Below, piece after piece: positions 31,683 through 41,108 of a stretch of DNA of 64,000 nucleotides. This DNA is from Paulinella micropora. Its lineage: Eukaryota > Cercozoa > Imbricatea > Euglyphida. Each line of letters begins with the position of its first letter. Positions within the stretch are counted from its first letter, which is position 1. Location: contig BJOX01000065.1 of the NCBI GenBank assembly GCA_009731375.1, forward strand, positions 1,004,072-1,068,071, read 5' to 3'. Below the pieces are notes generated by a model that worked only from the letters and a program-made list of their open reading frames with translations, did no database searches and was not told where the DNA came from. Both the position numbers and the translations under genes were made by a program.

Positions 31683-32816
31683 ATGCGGCCCGCCAATAAG
31701 CGACGCCGAATCAGCACGCCAGATGACTTGCCTAGCCACAGCAAGGGCTTCCTGTTGGGACCGACAGAACGCGCAGAGCAGATCAACGCGCTTGTTCAGT
31801 TGCTGGACCTGTCCGAAGGTGACCTGCTGCAAGCCGCCCTGGATGGGGCGGCCAGAGCGCTCGGACTGCGTCCGCAGCCCTTGGACCACTTTCAAGAGAG
31901 AGACAGAACCCGCCTGTGGGTGGCAGCAGCGGTAGAGCTGCGCTGGGCTAGAAGCTCTTGGTGGCAGGATACCCCCGAGCCAATAGCAATGATAGGGCGG
32001 TTCAACAATACTAAATACGACTATAATCTGCCGCCCCTGGCGGGCCTGACCCACGCCGTCAGAATAATCTACTTGGCGGGCGAACTCGGGCGGCTACCAG
32101 ATTATCGAATGCCTCGCATCCTCCACGCCGCCCGGAGGGACGTGGAGACCATGATCAAGCTCAGGTGGGAGCAACGCCTGCAGGAGTACGATGCGTGTTG
32201 CGAGGCCTGGAGCGACCTGACTTATCTCCAGGCGGGCGACGTGATCAGAATAAAGACCCGCTCTGAGGAGATACCGGTCTTTGTACACGCACGTTCTGCC
32301 AGGAAAGTAAAGCACGACGGCGTCGGTTGCCTAGCGCGGGTGTACGTCTTGCGCGACAGGGGCTATCATCCCCGTTTCTACGAGGGCCTCGCTAATTCCA
32401 TCGCTAATTCTAGCCAGCACCCGAGCGGAAAAAAGAAGACGCGCAAGGGGGGGTCGGAGCTAACACTCAAGTACGAGGCCTACCAGGGAGACACGACGGA
32501 ACAAGACCTGGAGCGGCTTGATCGCTTGAAAGAAAAAAGCCCCCAACTAGACTGCCCCCGCCTGGAGAACCCGGCGGTCTGTTTTCTAGCCGACTTGGTC
32601 CTAACCTACGATGGCTATTGCTTTGCCCGTCGCAAGGACTCGCAGCACAGGGCGCGTTGGGCTGTGGACAACAACGACTGCTACGTTCGGAAACTAAAGG
32701 CACTAGCAACCGAGGTCCTGGGTCAGTTAATGCCCGTCAGATCTCTGGTCGATTGTGTCACTTCTTTCCTCTGCTTGCACAGACTCGCTTGCCAATGTCA
32801 CCCACCCGCGGGCTGA
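31683..32816 (+). CDS. Hypothetical protein, 377 aa (block gene A)
   Basis: The frame is open from the truncated gypsy sequence, but the natural start is ATG 31683 (MRPANKRRR), giving a basic N-terminus like a nuclear localisation signal. The middle is Trp/Arg/Leu-rich and helical (about 60-180). Residues 185-230 look beta-rich (DVIRIKTRSEEIPVFVHARS). The C-terminal part holds CLHRLACQCHPP. No family recognised. A poly-A signal AATAAA lies at about 32857, 41 bases after the stop. The first member of the compact block; its neighbour converges on it. Confidence 0.6.
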   Translation: MRPANKRRRISTPDDLPSHSKGFLLGPTERAEQINALVQLLDLSEGDLLQAALDGAARALGLRPQPLDHFQERDRTRLWVAAAVELRWARSSWWQDTPEPIAMIGRFNNTKYDYNLPPLAGLTHAVRIIYLAGELGRLPDYRMPRILHAARRDVETMIKLRWEQRLQEYDACCEAWSDLTYLQAGDVIRIKTRSEEIPVFVHARSARKVKHDGVGCLARVYVLRDRGYHPRFYEGLANSIANSSQHPSGKKKTRKGGSELTLKYEAYQGDTTEQDLERLDRLKEKSPQLDCPRLENPAVCFLADLVLTYDGYCFARRKDSQHRARWAVDNNDCYVRKLKALATEVLGQLMPVRSLVDCVTSFLCLHRLACQCHPPAG

Positions 32817-32854
32817 AGGAGAGAGCGCGTCAAAAAGAAGTATAATTTTCTTTT

Positions 32855-32862
32855 AAATAAAA
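32855..32862 (+). terminator. AATAAA poly-A signal of block gene A
   Basis: TTTAAATAAAAAAGC follows the stop of the gene ending at 32816. The opposing gene has its own signal at 32902-32908. Confidence 0.6.
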
Positions 32863-32901
32863 AAGCTTCAGAAGGTGGTTTTTACATTTGGCACTCCGGC
32901 T

Positions 32902-32908
32902 TTTATTG
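32902..32908 (-). terminator. AATAAA poly-A signal of block gene B
   Basis: TTTTATT on the + strand reads AATAAAA on the - strand, about 70 bases after the stop of the - strand gene. It faces the signal of gene A with about 40 bp between them. Confidence 0.55.
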
Positions 32909-32978
32909 AAAAACAAAAACTTTCACTCCGCACTTTCTAGGTGAAGTCTGCACATACGTCTTTTTTTGCGGGCTTTAG

Positions 32979-34858
32979 CTAAAGCATCCCGTTTGTGCGG
33001 GCCGGAGAGGGGGCGAAGGCCAGGATGGCCTGTACGAGGCCATCGCGCCGGGGGCTCTCTGGGAACCGTCGCACAAAGTCTACGATTAGGTCGGGTTGCT
33101 TGGTCAAGCACTGGCACAGGAACTGACGGACCGGCTGAGCCGCCGGTTTAGAAAAGAGCCATTGCATCTCAGACAGATCTTCCACGCCGGGCAACGCACG
33201 AGCTTTGAATGTCATTTCGTCGACCGAATAAGCTTGCTTTTGCTTGGAGTCCCAGAGCAGGTTTCTTAGGTGCGAATCGCTGGCCTGTAGCAGGAAGCGC
33301 ATCACAAGCAACTTCAGCACTGCTGGCACAGTTCGGGACACTTTTGTAGGTCGGCTTGCTGCACCTTCCCGACCGAAGCACTGACTGCAAAGTCTCCCTG
33401 CAGGCTGTAGGGGTCGCAGCCCAGAGCGCGCTGGTAGAGAAACCTGCCCTCTGGCTCATAGCTAATCGGAGAGTAGTCGGGCCACAAGTGCTTTTTGAGC
33501 CTCTCTGCTTCTAGTTGGAACGCAACTGGCTCGGGGCCCGAGAATGGGCCCTTGGCAAAGAAATACTCCTTGGCGGCGGCGGGAGACTGGCCGCCCAAGG
33601 AAAAGATCGCGGAGGCGGGCTTCCCCCCGCAGGGCAGCTGCGCAAGGCCCACCAACACCCAAGCGGGACGGCCTCTCCGGACGCTTTGCTCCAGGGCACG
33701 GAGCGCAAGTTTCTGTTGCTGGCTCAGACTGTTCGCCTGCTCCGAGGGAGCCGCGGGTATCTTAGACGGGGGGAGGGCGCTCACGCTTGAGGCCCTCTTG
33801 GAGCGGAAATAGTTTGCTAGGTAGCGAGCAGGCAGACGCATAAAGAACTTGTAGGGGCTGTGGGCGATGGAAACGCGCAGGAACCTCTCGTTTGCCACGG
33901 GGCTGTTCTTTTTAGCGGAACCCGTGTGATGGTCCGCAGCGCGCCTGCGGAAAAAGTCCCGGAGATCCGCGCTGCCCTCCTCTTGGTAAAGCGGGTAGGG
34001 TTCACCGTTGAGCTCTTCAAACTCTCGCAGCCTCTGGGCCACGCAGCCCCGCCAACTTTCCTCGGGCTGGGGCTGCAGCATAGACGCGAGCACCGGCCAG
34101 AAGAACTCTCTGTGTGAATGCAGGACAACACTGTAGACTTCTTTGTACAGCGAGGCCTGCTCTAGGCCCAGCGCCTGCCACAACTCCAGTGTCTTGTTTT
34201 TGTAGCGCAGACCCTTGGTGCTCGTCTCTGGTTGAAAGAGGTGCCGCACCAAGGGCTCAATGTCCCTATTCAGACCCAAATCCTGTTGGATGACCCCCAA
34301 GGCCGCACGGGTTTCGCCCGGGGCCCTTTGGGCCAGTGCTTCCAGCATTGCGCTTCTGAGTGCGGAAACATCTCGCGAATGTCCAAAGCCGTGCTCTCGC
34401 TGGCTCACCGCTCCGAACTGCGCACAGACCCCATCTAGCAAATCCAGTGCTCTAGCTCGGTCACTAGACAAGAGCGCCTTTTTGCAATTGACGAGCCTAG
34501 CGGCGAGCATGGCAAGCTCGCCCAATTGTTCTTGGTCCACTGGGAAGATATCCTCCAAGAGGATAATCAGCAAACGATTCAAAAAGTTAGTAAAGTTCCT
34601 CGTGTCCGTCTCGCTGCGGATAAGAGCCTGAAAAGATGCCAGCACCACTTGCAGGTACGGCTCTATTGACAAGCGTACACTCTTTTGCAGCAGTGAGCGC
34701 AGCTCTCCCACAGAAAATACTTGGCCCTCAATCTCTACCTTGGCACGGTACCCACCTTGCAGGACCTTGATCTTGGCTGCTCTTTCGGCTAGGCTCCTAC
34801 CCAACTTTCGAGGTCTTGCACCCTCGCCTGACTGCTGCAAAGCCAGAAGACGTTTCAT
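32979..34858 (-). CDS. Kinase-like protein, frameshifted (block gene B)
   Basis: Two overlapping - strand frames: start MKRLLALQQ at 34858 to a stop at 33314, and a second frame 33341-32979. I read them as one protein of about 620 residues with a frame break near 33320-33345. The first 400 residues are helical and unrecognised. The C-terminal third resembles an atypical kinase fold: a possible nucleotide-binding Lys in EYFFAKGPF, a helix LEAERLKK, then in the second frame SDSHLRNLLWD and YSVDEM, comparable with the catalytic Asn and the metal-binding Asp of PI3/PI4-kinase-like enzymes. This match is by eye only. An upstream in-frame Met at 35014 exists, but it would place a G/C tract in the coding region. 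Confidence 0.45.
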
Positions 34859-35142
34859 GTCTTGGGTTTGTGTCTTGTGTGATTTTTGTGAAACCAAAAC
34901 AAACGAGACAACACGCGCCAAAAGTCCTAACAAGGTGCAAGAAAGGATGGGGAGAGAAAGAGAAAGGGGGGGGGGGCGCCCCCCCCCCTTGTAGCGCTTA
35001 GGAAAGGGGTACATGGAGGGGGGGGGTGCCCCCCCCCTCTCTCTTTCTTTCTCTCCCTGGCAGTTTAAGCACCTGGTGTGAGCTTGGTGAGCTCGTGCAT
35101 AATTGCGTCTAATTCGTCGTCAGGATTAGGGTTTCAAAAAGC
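34859..35142. promoter_or_regulatory. Divergent intergenic region with two G/C-run palindromes
   Basis: Separates the - strand gene B and the + strand gene C. It contains two foldbacks built of homopolymers: a G-run followed by CGC and a C-run at about 34966-34988, and GGAGGGGGGGGTGCC with a C-run at about 35017-35038, each flanked by AGAGAAAGAG-type or CTCTCTTTCTTT-type sequence that extends the pairing. Probably the shared promoter region. Confidence 0.45.
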
Positions 35143-35670
35143 ATGGTCGAAGAGCAAACAGTTTCTCAGGTCTCTCCCAAGCGCCCGGTTGCGGAAAAGG
35201 TTTCGAAAGCCAGTCGTGCGAGCAAGAAACGCAAGACGACCACTGAGGCTGCGTTCCAAGTTATCCCGCCCGGCAAGAAGACACAGTCTGAGCGAAACGC
35301 GCAGCGCCGGCGTTGTCGTGGTCTGTTTCACAAGCTAGCGAGCTGCGAGGAGGACCTCACGCGACTGGCGGCACGGGTGCACCAGGCTGACGACAAGGAC
35401 CTACGCAAGCTTTGTGAGGAGATAGTGCAAGCTTTGTATGGAGGGTTTGCCATAGCGGACCCCGCCATGTATGCTCTGAAGGAAAGCCGGGATAATTGCG
35501 GCATGTGCAATTGGTGGTACTGCGACGACTGCGGCGAACTCAGGCACTCTGCTTTCCATGACGAGGACGACGAATGCGATTGCGTAGGGTCCGAATCTGA
35601 CAATGAGGAGCCTAGCTCTTTGGACGATGAGCCTAGTAGCTCTTCAAACAAAGGCCCACAAGTGCCCTGA
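35143..35670 (+). CDS. Hypothetical Cys-rich acidic-tail protein, 175 aa (block gene C)
   Basis: ATG 35143 to TGA 35670. The basic N-terminus (residues 15-65, many Lys/Arg) could bind nucleic acid or act as a nuclear signal. A helical centre follows, then a Cys/His cluster near 122-150 (CGMCNWWYCDDCGELRHSAF), compatible with a small zinc-binding module of four Cys plus His. The tail is acidic and Ser-rich (EEPSSLDDEPSSSS). AATAAA at 35700 follows the stop by 30 bases. No family recognised; a transcription-related role is only a guess from basic/zinc/acidic architecture. Confidence 0.6.
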   Translation: MVEEQTVSQVSPKRPVAEKVSKASRASKKRKTTTEAAFQVIPPGKKTQSERNAQRRRCRGLFHKLASCEEDLTRLAARVHQADDKDLRKLCEEIVQALYGGFAIADPAMYALKESRDNCGMCNWWYCDDCGELRHSAFHDEDDECDCVGSESDNEEPSSLDDEPSSSSNKGPQVP

Positions 35671-35699
35671 TATTAAGACCTGTTGTCAAATTCTTATTC

Positions 35700-35705
35700 A
35701 ATAAA
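35700..35705 (+). terminator. AATAAA poly-A signal of block gene C
   Basis: TTCAATAAAAACG, 30 bases after the TGA at 35670. Confidence 0.6.
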
Positions 35706-35942
35706 AACGAAAAAAGAAAAGAACAAAAGGCACAGCAAGGAAAAAAGGAACAGGGGACGGAAGTGTGTTCCTTCCCCCCTCCCCCCTCCTCCCCCAATAA
35801 TTAGCCAGCCAATCGATCTGTTATTTACGGCAAGTGGCAATTTGTGTGTTTTTGTAATAAAGACGACGCTAAGAAAGAGAAGGCGCACGCGGGAAGATCA
35901 TGGCTCTTACAAACGCACAGACTCCAGAAAGAGCACGTGGGG

Positions 35943-36704
35943 ATGATGATAGACGATGATGAATTAGAGAACTTGGCTTATAGACTGCATCACGCGGGGC
36001 AGCACAATGAGGCTGAGCCCTTGTACCGCCGCCTGCTGGAAGGGCGCCTGGCTACCCTGGGCGCGCAACACCCGGTCACCGCCGACACTATGGACAATCT
36101 AGCGCAGGTCCTACAAGACCAAGGAAATCTAGAAGAGGCCGAGCAGCTCTACCGCCGAGCTCTGGCCGTGCGGGAGGCCGAGCTAGGCCAGCACGATGCC
36201 GCGACGCTACGCTCTCATAATAACATCGCTTCATTGCTGGAAGAAAAAGGCGAGCTAAAACAGGCGGAGGAGTTGTTACGTCGCGTTCTAGAGGGACAGG
36301 AGTTAATCTTGGGCGAATGGCACGAGCACACATTGGTAACTGTGTACAATCTCGCCGGCGTGCTGGCGCAGCGGGGGCAGCGCGCAGGGGCCGCGTCTCT
36401 CTTCTGGCGAGAGCTTATAGGCACAGGAAGGCGTCTGGGCATAGATCACGAGGAAACTAAGTTTTCGGCGGAGAGACTAACTGAACTTTTAATAGTGTGG
36501 GGCTTCGCAGAGGAAGCTCGGCGGCTTGCCAGATATTATCGACTCGCACCCTTGTGGCCCCTTCTCCCAGACAGGCCTATCAGAGCGCCACCGCTTCAGG
36601 TCAGGCACAAGCGGTGCGTGGAAAAGTTCTCTCTTCTGATGATTCTGAGCTTAGCTAGGCTCCAGGGAAATGGGTTAGAAAAAAAACAATCAATAAAAGT
36701 TTAA
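35943..36704 (+). CDS. Kinesin-light-chain-type TPR protein (block gene D)
   Basis: The first good ATG is 35943 (MMIDDDELENLAYRL), although the frame is open upstream. About 253 residues with four to five consecutive tetratricopeptide repeats of the kinesin-light-chain/NPHP type (about 42-residue period): EAEPLYRRLLEGRLATLG, then EEAEQLYRRALAVREAELG, then QAEELLRRVLEGQELILG, then a weaker unit. Such repeats bind other proteins. The N-terminus is acidic. The stop overlaps an AATAAA (36692-36697), so transcript ends would be very close to the coding end. A C-run of about 17 bases follows at 36722-36738. Confidence 0.75.
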   Translation: MMIDDDELENLAYRLHHAGQHNEAEPLYRRLLEGRLATLGAQHPVTADTMDNLAQVLQDQGNLEEAEQLYRRALAVREAELGQHDAATLRSHNNIASLLEEKGELKQAEELLRRVLEGQELILGEWHEHTLVTVYNLAGVLAQRGQRAGAASLFWRELIGTGRRLGIDHEETKFSAERLTELLIVWGFAEEARRLARYYRLAPLWPLLPDRPIRAPPLQVRHKRCVEKFSLLMILSLARLQGNGLEKKQSIKV

Positions 36705-36904
36705 TCATCTTTTCTCATGAAGCCCCCCCCCCCCCCCCTTCACTTCAGCGGTTAAGGCTTCTGCGGTTCCTTGTCTTTTTCTTCCCTCCTTCCCTTGTGC
36801 CCTCCGTTTGCTTTGTTCTTCTCGATTAAGACTTAGTGGCGACTATGTACCTAAATACCAAAAGCGAGGGCAAGAACAAAAAGTCCTGGTGAACATAATC
36901 CCCA

Positions 36905-39038
36905 ATGCAAACGTTGCTTGCTGAGCTGCAAAGCAGGTTAGAGGCAGTCTTGCAAGCAAGACTTCAAACACACCGCAAAGTCTGTTCGAAAGACGGGTGT
37001 AAATTTGGCGAGAATGTTGACAGGACGAACTGGCTGGCTCAAGGCTCTTTCAACATTGTTGTGTTCCCCAACAATAACGACAACAAAGTACACCGCTATG
37101 GATTTTATATCTACAATGATGAAGAGTGCGTTTCTAGGCGTTTGGCTTGGACCCAAAAAATGCGCGACAAAGGCATTGGCGCCTACGAAAGCCTTAGTCA
37201 CCACAAGATTCCCGATTGGGAGGCAGTGTCTGCCTTTGCACACGCTATCGAGAATATCTTTGACCAAAATGAGCTACAGACGCTGCAAAATGGAGGGTGC
37301 TGTACAAGACTAGAGAGGGACAGAGATGATATTGTCAAAAAAGCGAAACGCTCGCTGAAGAACTACGACAAGAAGAGGCTTTCCAGTGACCGGGCAAAAG
37401 CAAAAACACGGTTTATTTACCTATTTTGTTCTCGAGCGAAATACGCCTCCTGTGACCTGCAAGCCTTCCTAAAAAGCCATAGAAAAAAAACAAGCGATCT
37501 ACAGAATGCCTGGCGCGTTACCTACAACACAATTTCGAAATATACGGATCTCTTTGCGGAAATGCTGCGGAATGAGGCGGGATGGGGGCCTGTGCTCGAC
37601 GACTTGAAACCAGAGAATTTTTTGGTGTACGAAGAAGGAAAAAGCGGCTTAAATGTCTTAATGGGGGATGCAGACCTGTTCGAAGACATACACAACGCGC
37701 CAGCCAACCGACTCAGCCTGCGGTCATTAGAAATGCTGAGCGATCAAGATAAAGACCCTGACCCCGTTGCCTGTTAGGCTGGCCACTGGCGTGTTCATCT
37801 CCACGCTGGCCATAGGCAAAGCCCATGTTCCCAGGGAGGCATTCTTGAACGGAGTTAGCGTTTTCCAGGATATCCTATCGAAAACCAGCTCCGAGCAAAA
37901 GATTACGCAGACGGAGCTGTTCAGGCTCGCTATAGCCTCTGTAGCCAACCTGAGTTTCCGAAATAGCAAAAATACCTCTGACTTTCTAAGGGCTCTCGTT
38001 CATTACGTTGCAGACCCTGCGCGGGCTGAGCGAGCTGGCATATACAGCAACCCCCACGCGTTGAAGGACCAGCAAAATACCGGGTTTGCGCAGCTGCACG
38101 ATCTGGGAGTAAGTGCAAGGCCGTCGGATTCGACCGTGGCGGTGGAGAAGTACCTGGACCTGCTTGTCAGTGCCTATCAGCCCGTGGATAAGGACAGCAA
38201 GAAATCCGAGAATCAGGTTAGTGCGTTGCCTGGTTTGTTGAAGGCGCTCCAAGATGGAGCACACAACAAAACATCATTGCCCGAGTGGATTGAGAACGTG
38301 GATATCGCAGGGGCGCTGTGCGACAAGCTGCGAGCTAGAACACAAAGTTGTTTTCCTGGTACTAGAGCGCAGGCTCTGTGGCGGGGCACAGCCTTTTGGG
38401 CTAAGTCTGGACGTGCTAGGCGCACCGCCATTGCTACCTTCTTCTTCAGCTCTGAGTTTATCCACCAAAAATGTTCGACATGGAGCAAGATCCTGTACGA
38501 AAATCAGATAGGGGTTGCAGAACTAAGACATTTCGTGTCATTCTCTCGGAATGATTCGGACAGGGTCAAAAGGGCGGGCGCCCCCGAGGCACTCTTTGTG
38601 TGTGCGAGGGCGGCGGCGCACACAAATGGATTGCTAGCCTGCTACACTCAGCCCGACGATAACGGGACTTTGGCCGAGTATTTGTTGGACAGCGACACTG
38701 CTGCACTGGCGTGGCAAGAGCTGTTTGTGCTCATGCAGCGCTACGCGCAGCTGTACCTTAGATATCGTAAAAGAAATCCTCCGTTGTTGGGGAAGTGGGA
38801 CCCTTCGCACGTGGCGGTGTATCGTTCGGGGCTTTTGGCCGGGGGTAGACTCCAGCTACGTTTTTTAGAACCCCTGTTGTTCGCTGCAGCAAAAGACAAT
38901 GATTTAGTCTTTAGCTTAGATTCGATCGTAGATCAGTGCCAAAAGCTGGCAGGGCCCGACAAGGATCCCGCGACCCATCTAGCCACCGCGTTTTACCTGA
39001 CGCTGCTACTGAACGGCATGACATACTTTGCTTCGAGT
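36905..39038 (+). CDS. Protein kinase-like protein, frameshifted and gapped (block gene E)
   Basis: Frame 1 runs from ATG 36905 to TAG 37777. It has a glycine-loop-like QGSFNIVV (about residue 48), the catalytic-loop motif LDDLKPENFLV (about 232-242), and GDADLFED in the DFG position (Asp-Ala-Asp). The second frame, open from before 37767 to the N gap at 39039, continues with ATGVFISTLAIGKA. That fits the kinase C-lobe helix after the activation segment. So I read one protein of about 700 residues with a frame break at about 37745-37775; the C-terminal 400 residues are helical and unrecognised. Ser/Thr kinase activity is inferred; the usual HRD His-Arg is replaced by Leu-Asp before the catalytic Asp. 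Confidence 0.6.
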
Positions 39039-39350
39039 NNNNNNNNNNCATTCTCTCGGAATGATTCGGACAGGGTCAAAAGGGCGGGCGCCCCCGAGGC
39101 ACTCTTTGTGTGTGCGAGGGCGGCGGCGCACACAAATGGATTGCTAGCCTGCTACACTCAGCCCGACGATAACGGGACTTTGGCCGAGCATTTGTTGGAC
39201 AGCGACACTGCGGCACTGGCGTGGCAAGAGCTGTTTGTGCTCATGCAGCGCTACGCGCAGCTGTACCTTAGATATCGTAAAAGAAATCCTCCGTTGTTGG
39301 GGAAGTGGGACCCTTCGCACGTGGCGGTGTATCGTTCGGGGCTTTTGGCC
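39039..39350 (+). repeat. 10-N gap and 302-bp partial duplicate of gene E
   Basis: After the gap (39039-39048), bases 39049-39350 repeat 38539-38840 with only two visible differences. The copies then diverge exactly after GGGGCTTTTGGCC. Either two alleles or copies were joined in the scaffold, or a second, truncated copy of the block lies here. Confidence 0.85.
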
Positions 39351-40090
39351 GCAAAGTACACTTGCAACCAGTCACTGTTTTCCCACCTTTTTACACCCTT
39401 TTTTCAAGCAGCTGTTGGCGCCAACTCTTTGCATGTAGCGATACTGGGCAGCGGGGGGGTGGGGGGTGGCGCTTTAATTATTTTAGCTATATCAATTGAG
39501 GTTAAGGTAGAAAAAGAGCCACCCCTCCTAGATTATAATACTGTATATATATCAATTGAGCTTAGCAGACAGTAGTACTAGTGGTTTAATAACTCTACAA
39601 AGATTTCGCAGATATAGGGCAATGTGAGCAAGTCACTCTGTCCGACAGCCATAAAAACATAGCCAAGCTCAGAAGAAAAATCTAATTATAATTAGTATAA
39701 AGCAAAGCTGTCAGCATGCGCAAAATCACAATAATGAATCTATAACTAGTATAAGACATATAGAAATTAAAAACTAACATGAACGTGACACTAAACGAAA
39801 AAAAAAATCCTATATTAAGACAAAAAGCTATATATATCCTAGTTTGCTATTGGGCAGGGTCTCGGGCCACCGGTCCCTGCTCATTCTGCTAGTTCTGCAA
39901 CCCATATGCATGCAGGCCAGCTGCAGTTTATAATTAATTTGAGGCACAGCAGGATCCGGAGGGGGGCCGCCTGCCTCGATGCGCAGCTCTTGAATTCGAC
40001 GTAAGCCTTGTGCAAGTCTTGCCATTCGCACTGCGCAGTTAAGGATGTGCGCATTCCCTCGCTGAATCGTAGGGTAAAAAAAGTGCCACC
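39351..40090. other. Left flank of the Polinton, no recognised gene
   Basis: AT-rich in 39460-39840, with a repeated TATATCAATTGAG phrase (near 39485 and 39547). Then a more GC-rich 250 bases has two overlapping - strand open frames (for example LRFSEGMRTSLT). The open stretch is cut by the Polinton terminus, so it may be part of an interrupted gene, but no domain is recognisable. Confidence 0.45.
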
Positions 40091-40096
40091 CCCCTG
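40091..40096. repeat. Left target-site duplication of the Polinton
   Basis: CCCCTG immediately outside the left terminus; the right flank at 61091-61096 is GCCCTG. Five of six bases match. Polintons duplicate 6 bp on insertion. Confidence 0.65.
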
Positions 40097-40497
40097 AGTA
40101 GTTAAGGGTCGCACTTGGGCACAGTTGTTCAATACATACCTCCGGAGAAATCAAAACGGCTCCAACGGCATTCCTATTGAAAGTAGTATTTTTCACAAAA
40201 AATCACTCATTCACAATTTCATCAAAATCTCTCTTCCTGTTCATAGTTTATTATTTAGGTTTCACTTCAAGACATTTTTCAAGACATCTTCAAGACATCA
40301 CGATAATTAAAGAAATTAAGCAAAATAAGCCTTAGTATAAAAAACCAAAAAATCAAAAAAACATTTTTTTGTTTTTCTGTTTCCAGCAAAAAGGCAATAG
40401 AAACGGCTCTCCTCTTCATTTCGCAAACAAACAATTCCGTTGTTTTCAACTAGTTGAAAACAACATACAGAAAGCAATTATAAGCAAATAAACCTTA
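40097..40497 (+). repeat. Left terminal inverted repeat of the Polinton
   Basis: About 401 bp, inverted copy at 60693-61090, similar throughout with scattered substitutions and small indels. It contains a perfect 26-bp palindrome at 40439-40464 (centre CAACTAGTTG), also present at 60727-60752, and tandem CAAGACAT motifs near 40267-40300. Confidence 0.92.
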
Positions 40498-40557
40498 TGG
40501 AGAAAACAGACACAAAAATAATTCATATTAAAGACATAGAATAATATCCTATATAAA

Positions 40558-41103
40558 ATGACAGACACAAACGAGAAACCTATCAACATATCCAAGGGAG
40601 GAGTATATATAATAAAAGAAACTAGACCAAAATTAATTTCTGGTTCATGTGAATTTGTTGTAGTTCAATGGTGTGAAGAAGGTAAAGTAAAAAAGAAGAG
40701 ATTTAATTTTTCACAATATGGAAAAAGAAATAAGGAGCAAGCCTTAGAAGAAGCAAACAAATTTTATGAAGAAAACATAAAACCAAAACAAGAAGTTTGG
40801 AAAAAATATAACGATGGAAGAATTAAGCAAAATAAACAACAATACAAAAATGAATGGAATAAGGAATGGTTAAAGAAGAAATGGGTATGTGAATGTGGTG
40901 AAGAGACAACCATAGGATATAAAACAAGACATCTTTTATCAAACAATCACGAATTAAGAATGAAAGGAATTAATACTTCAAACGATGATTTAAATATAGA
41001 AAAAATAAAATGTGAATGTGGTTCAACGATAAGGAGAAATGGGAAAGAAATTCATGAGACAACAGCGAAACATAAGAAATACATTCAAACTAAAAATAAT
41101 TAA
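40558..41103 (+). CDS. AP2-like DNA-binding protein with two CxC...H zinc motifs
   Basis: 181 residues, ATG 40558 to TAA 41103, intact. Residues about 30-80 (FVVVQWCEEGKVKKKRFNFS, then YGKRNKEQALEEANKFYEE) look like an AP2-type three-strand-plus-helix DNA-binding domain as found in phage and element proteins. Two similar Cys-x-Cys-Gly ... His-x5-His modules follow (VCECGEETT ... HLLSNNH and KCECGSTIRR ... HETTAKH). Its place right inside the left repeat, and a decayed relative inside the right repeat (60296-60652), suggest a role at the element ends or in regulation. Function is inferred. Confidence 0.6.
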   Translation: MTDTNEKPINISKGGVYIIKETRPKLISGSCEFVVVQWCEEGKVKKKRFNFSQYGKRNKEQALEEANKFYEENIKPKQEVWKKYNDGRIKQNKQQYKNEWNKEWLKKKWVCECGEETTIGYKTRHLLSNNHELRMKGINTSNDDLNIEKIKCECGSTIRRNGKEIHETTAKHKKYIQTKNN

Positions 41104-41108
41104 AAATA

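Larger units (their letters stand above)
31640..39350. mobile_element. Compact GC-rich block of intronless genes, virus-like
   Basis: Begins exactly where gypsy copy 2 breaks off. Five ORFs (+,-,+,+,+) cover most of 7.7 kb with short spacers. AATAAA signals lie within about 40 nt of several stops, and the first two genes converge with facing poly-A signals about 45 bp apart. GC content and codon use differ from the gypsy elements and from the AT-rich Polinton. No introns, LTRs or transposase are seen. This packing is typical of large DNA virus genomes, and I infer an endogenous fragment of one or a large self-synthesising element. The right limit is uncertain because of the gap at 39039 and a partial duplication. 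Confidence 0.45.

Noticed and set aside
35844-35942. Upstream start of the TPR gene at 35844
   Set aside because: It is not an ATG and overlaps an AATAAA; the ATG at 35943 fits the acidic N-terminus better.
39828-40196. - strand ORF of 122 codons crossing the Polinton left end
   Set aside because: Its first 35 codons lie in the terminal inverted repeat and it crosses the element boundary, so the reading is fortuitous; a pre-insertion gene remains possible but unsupported.
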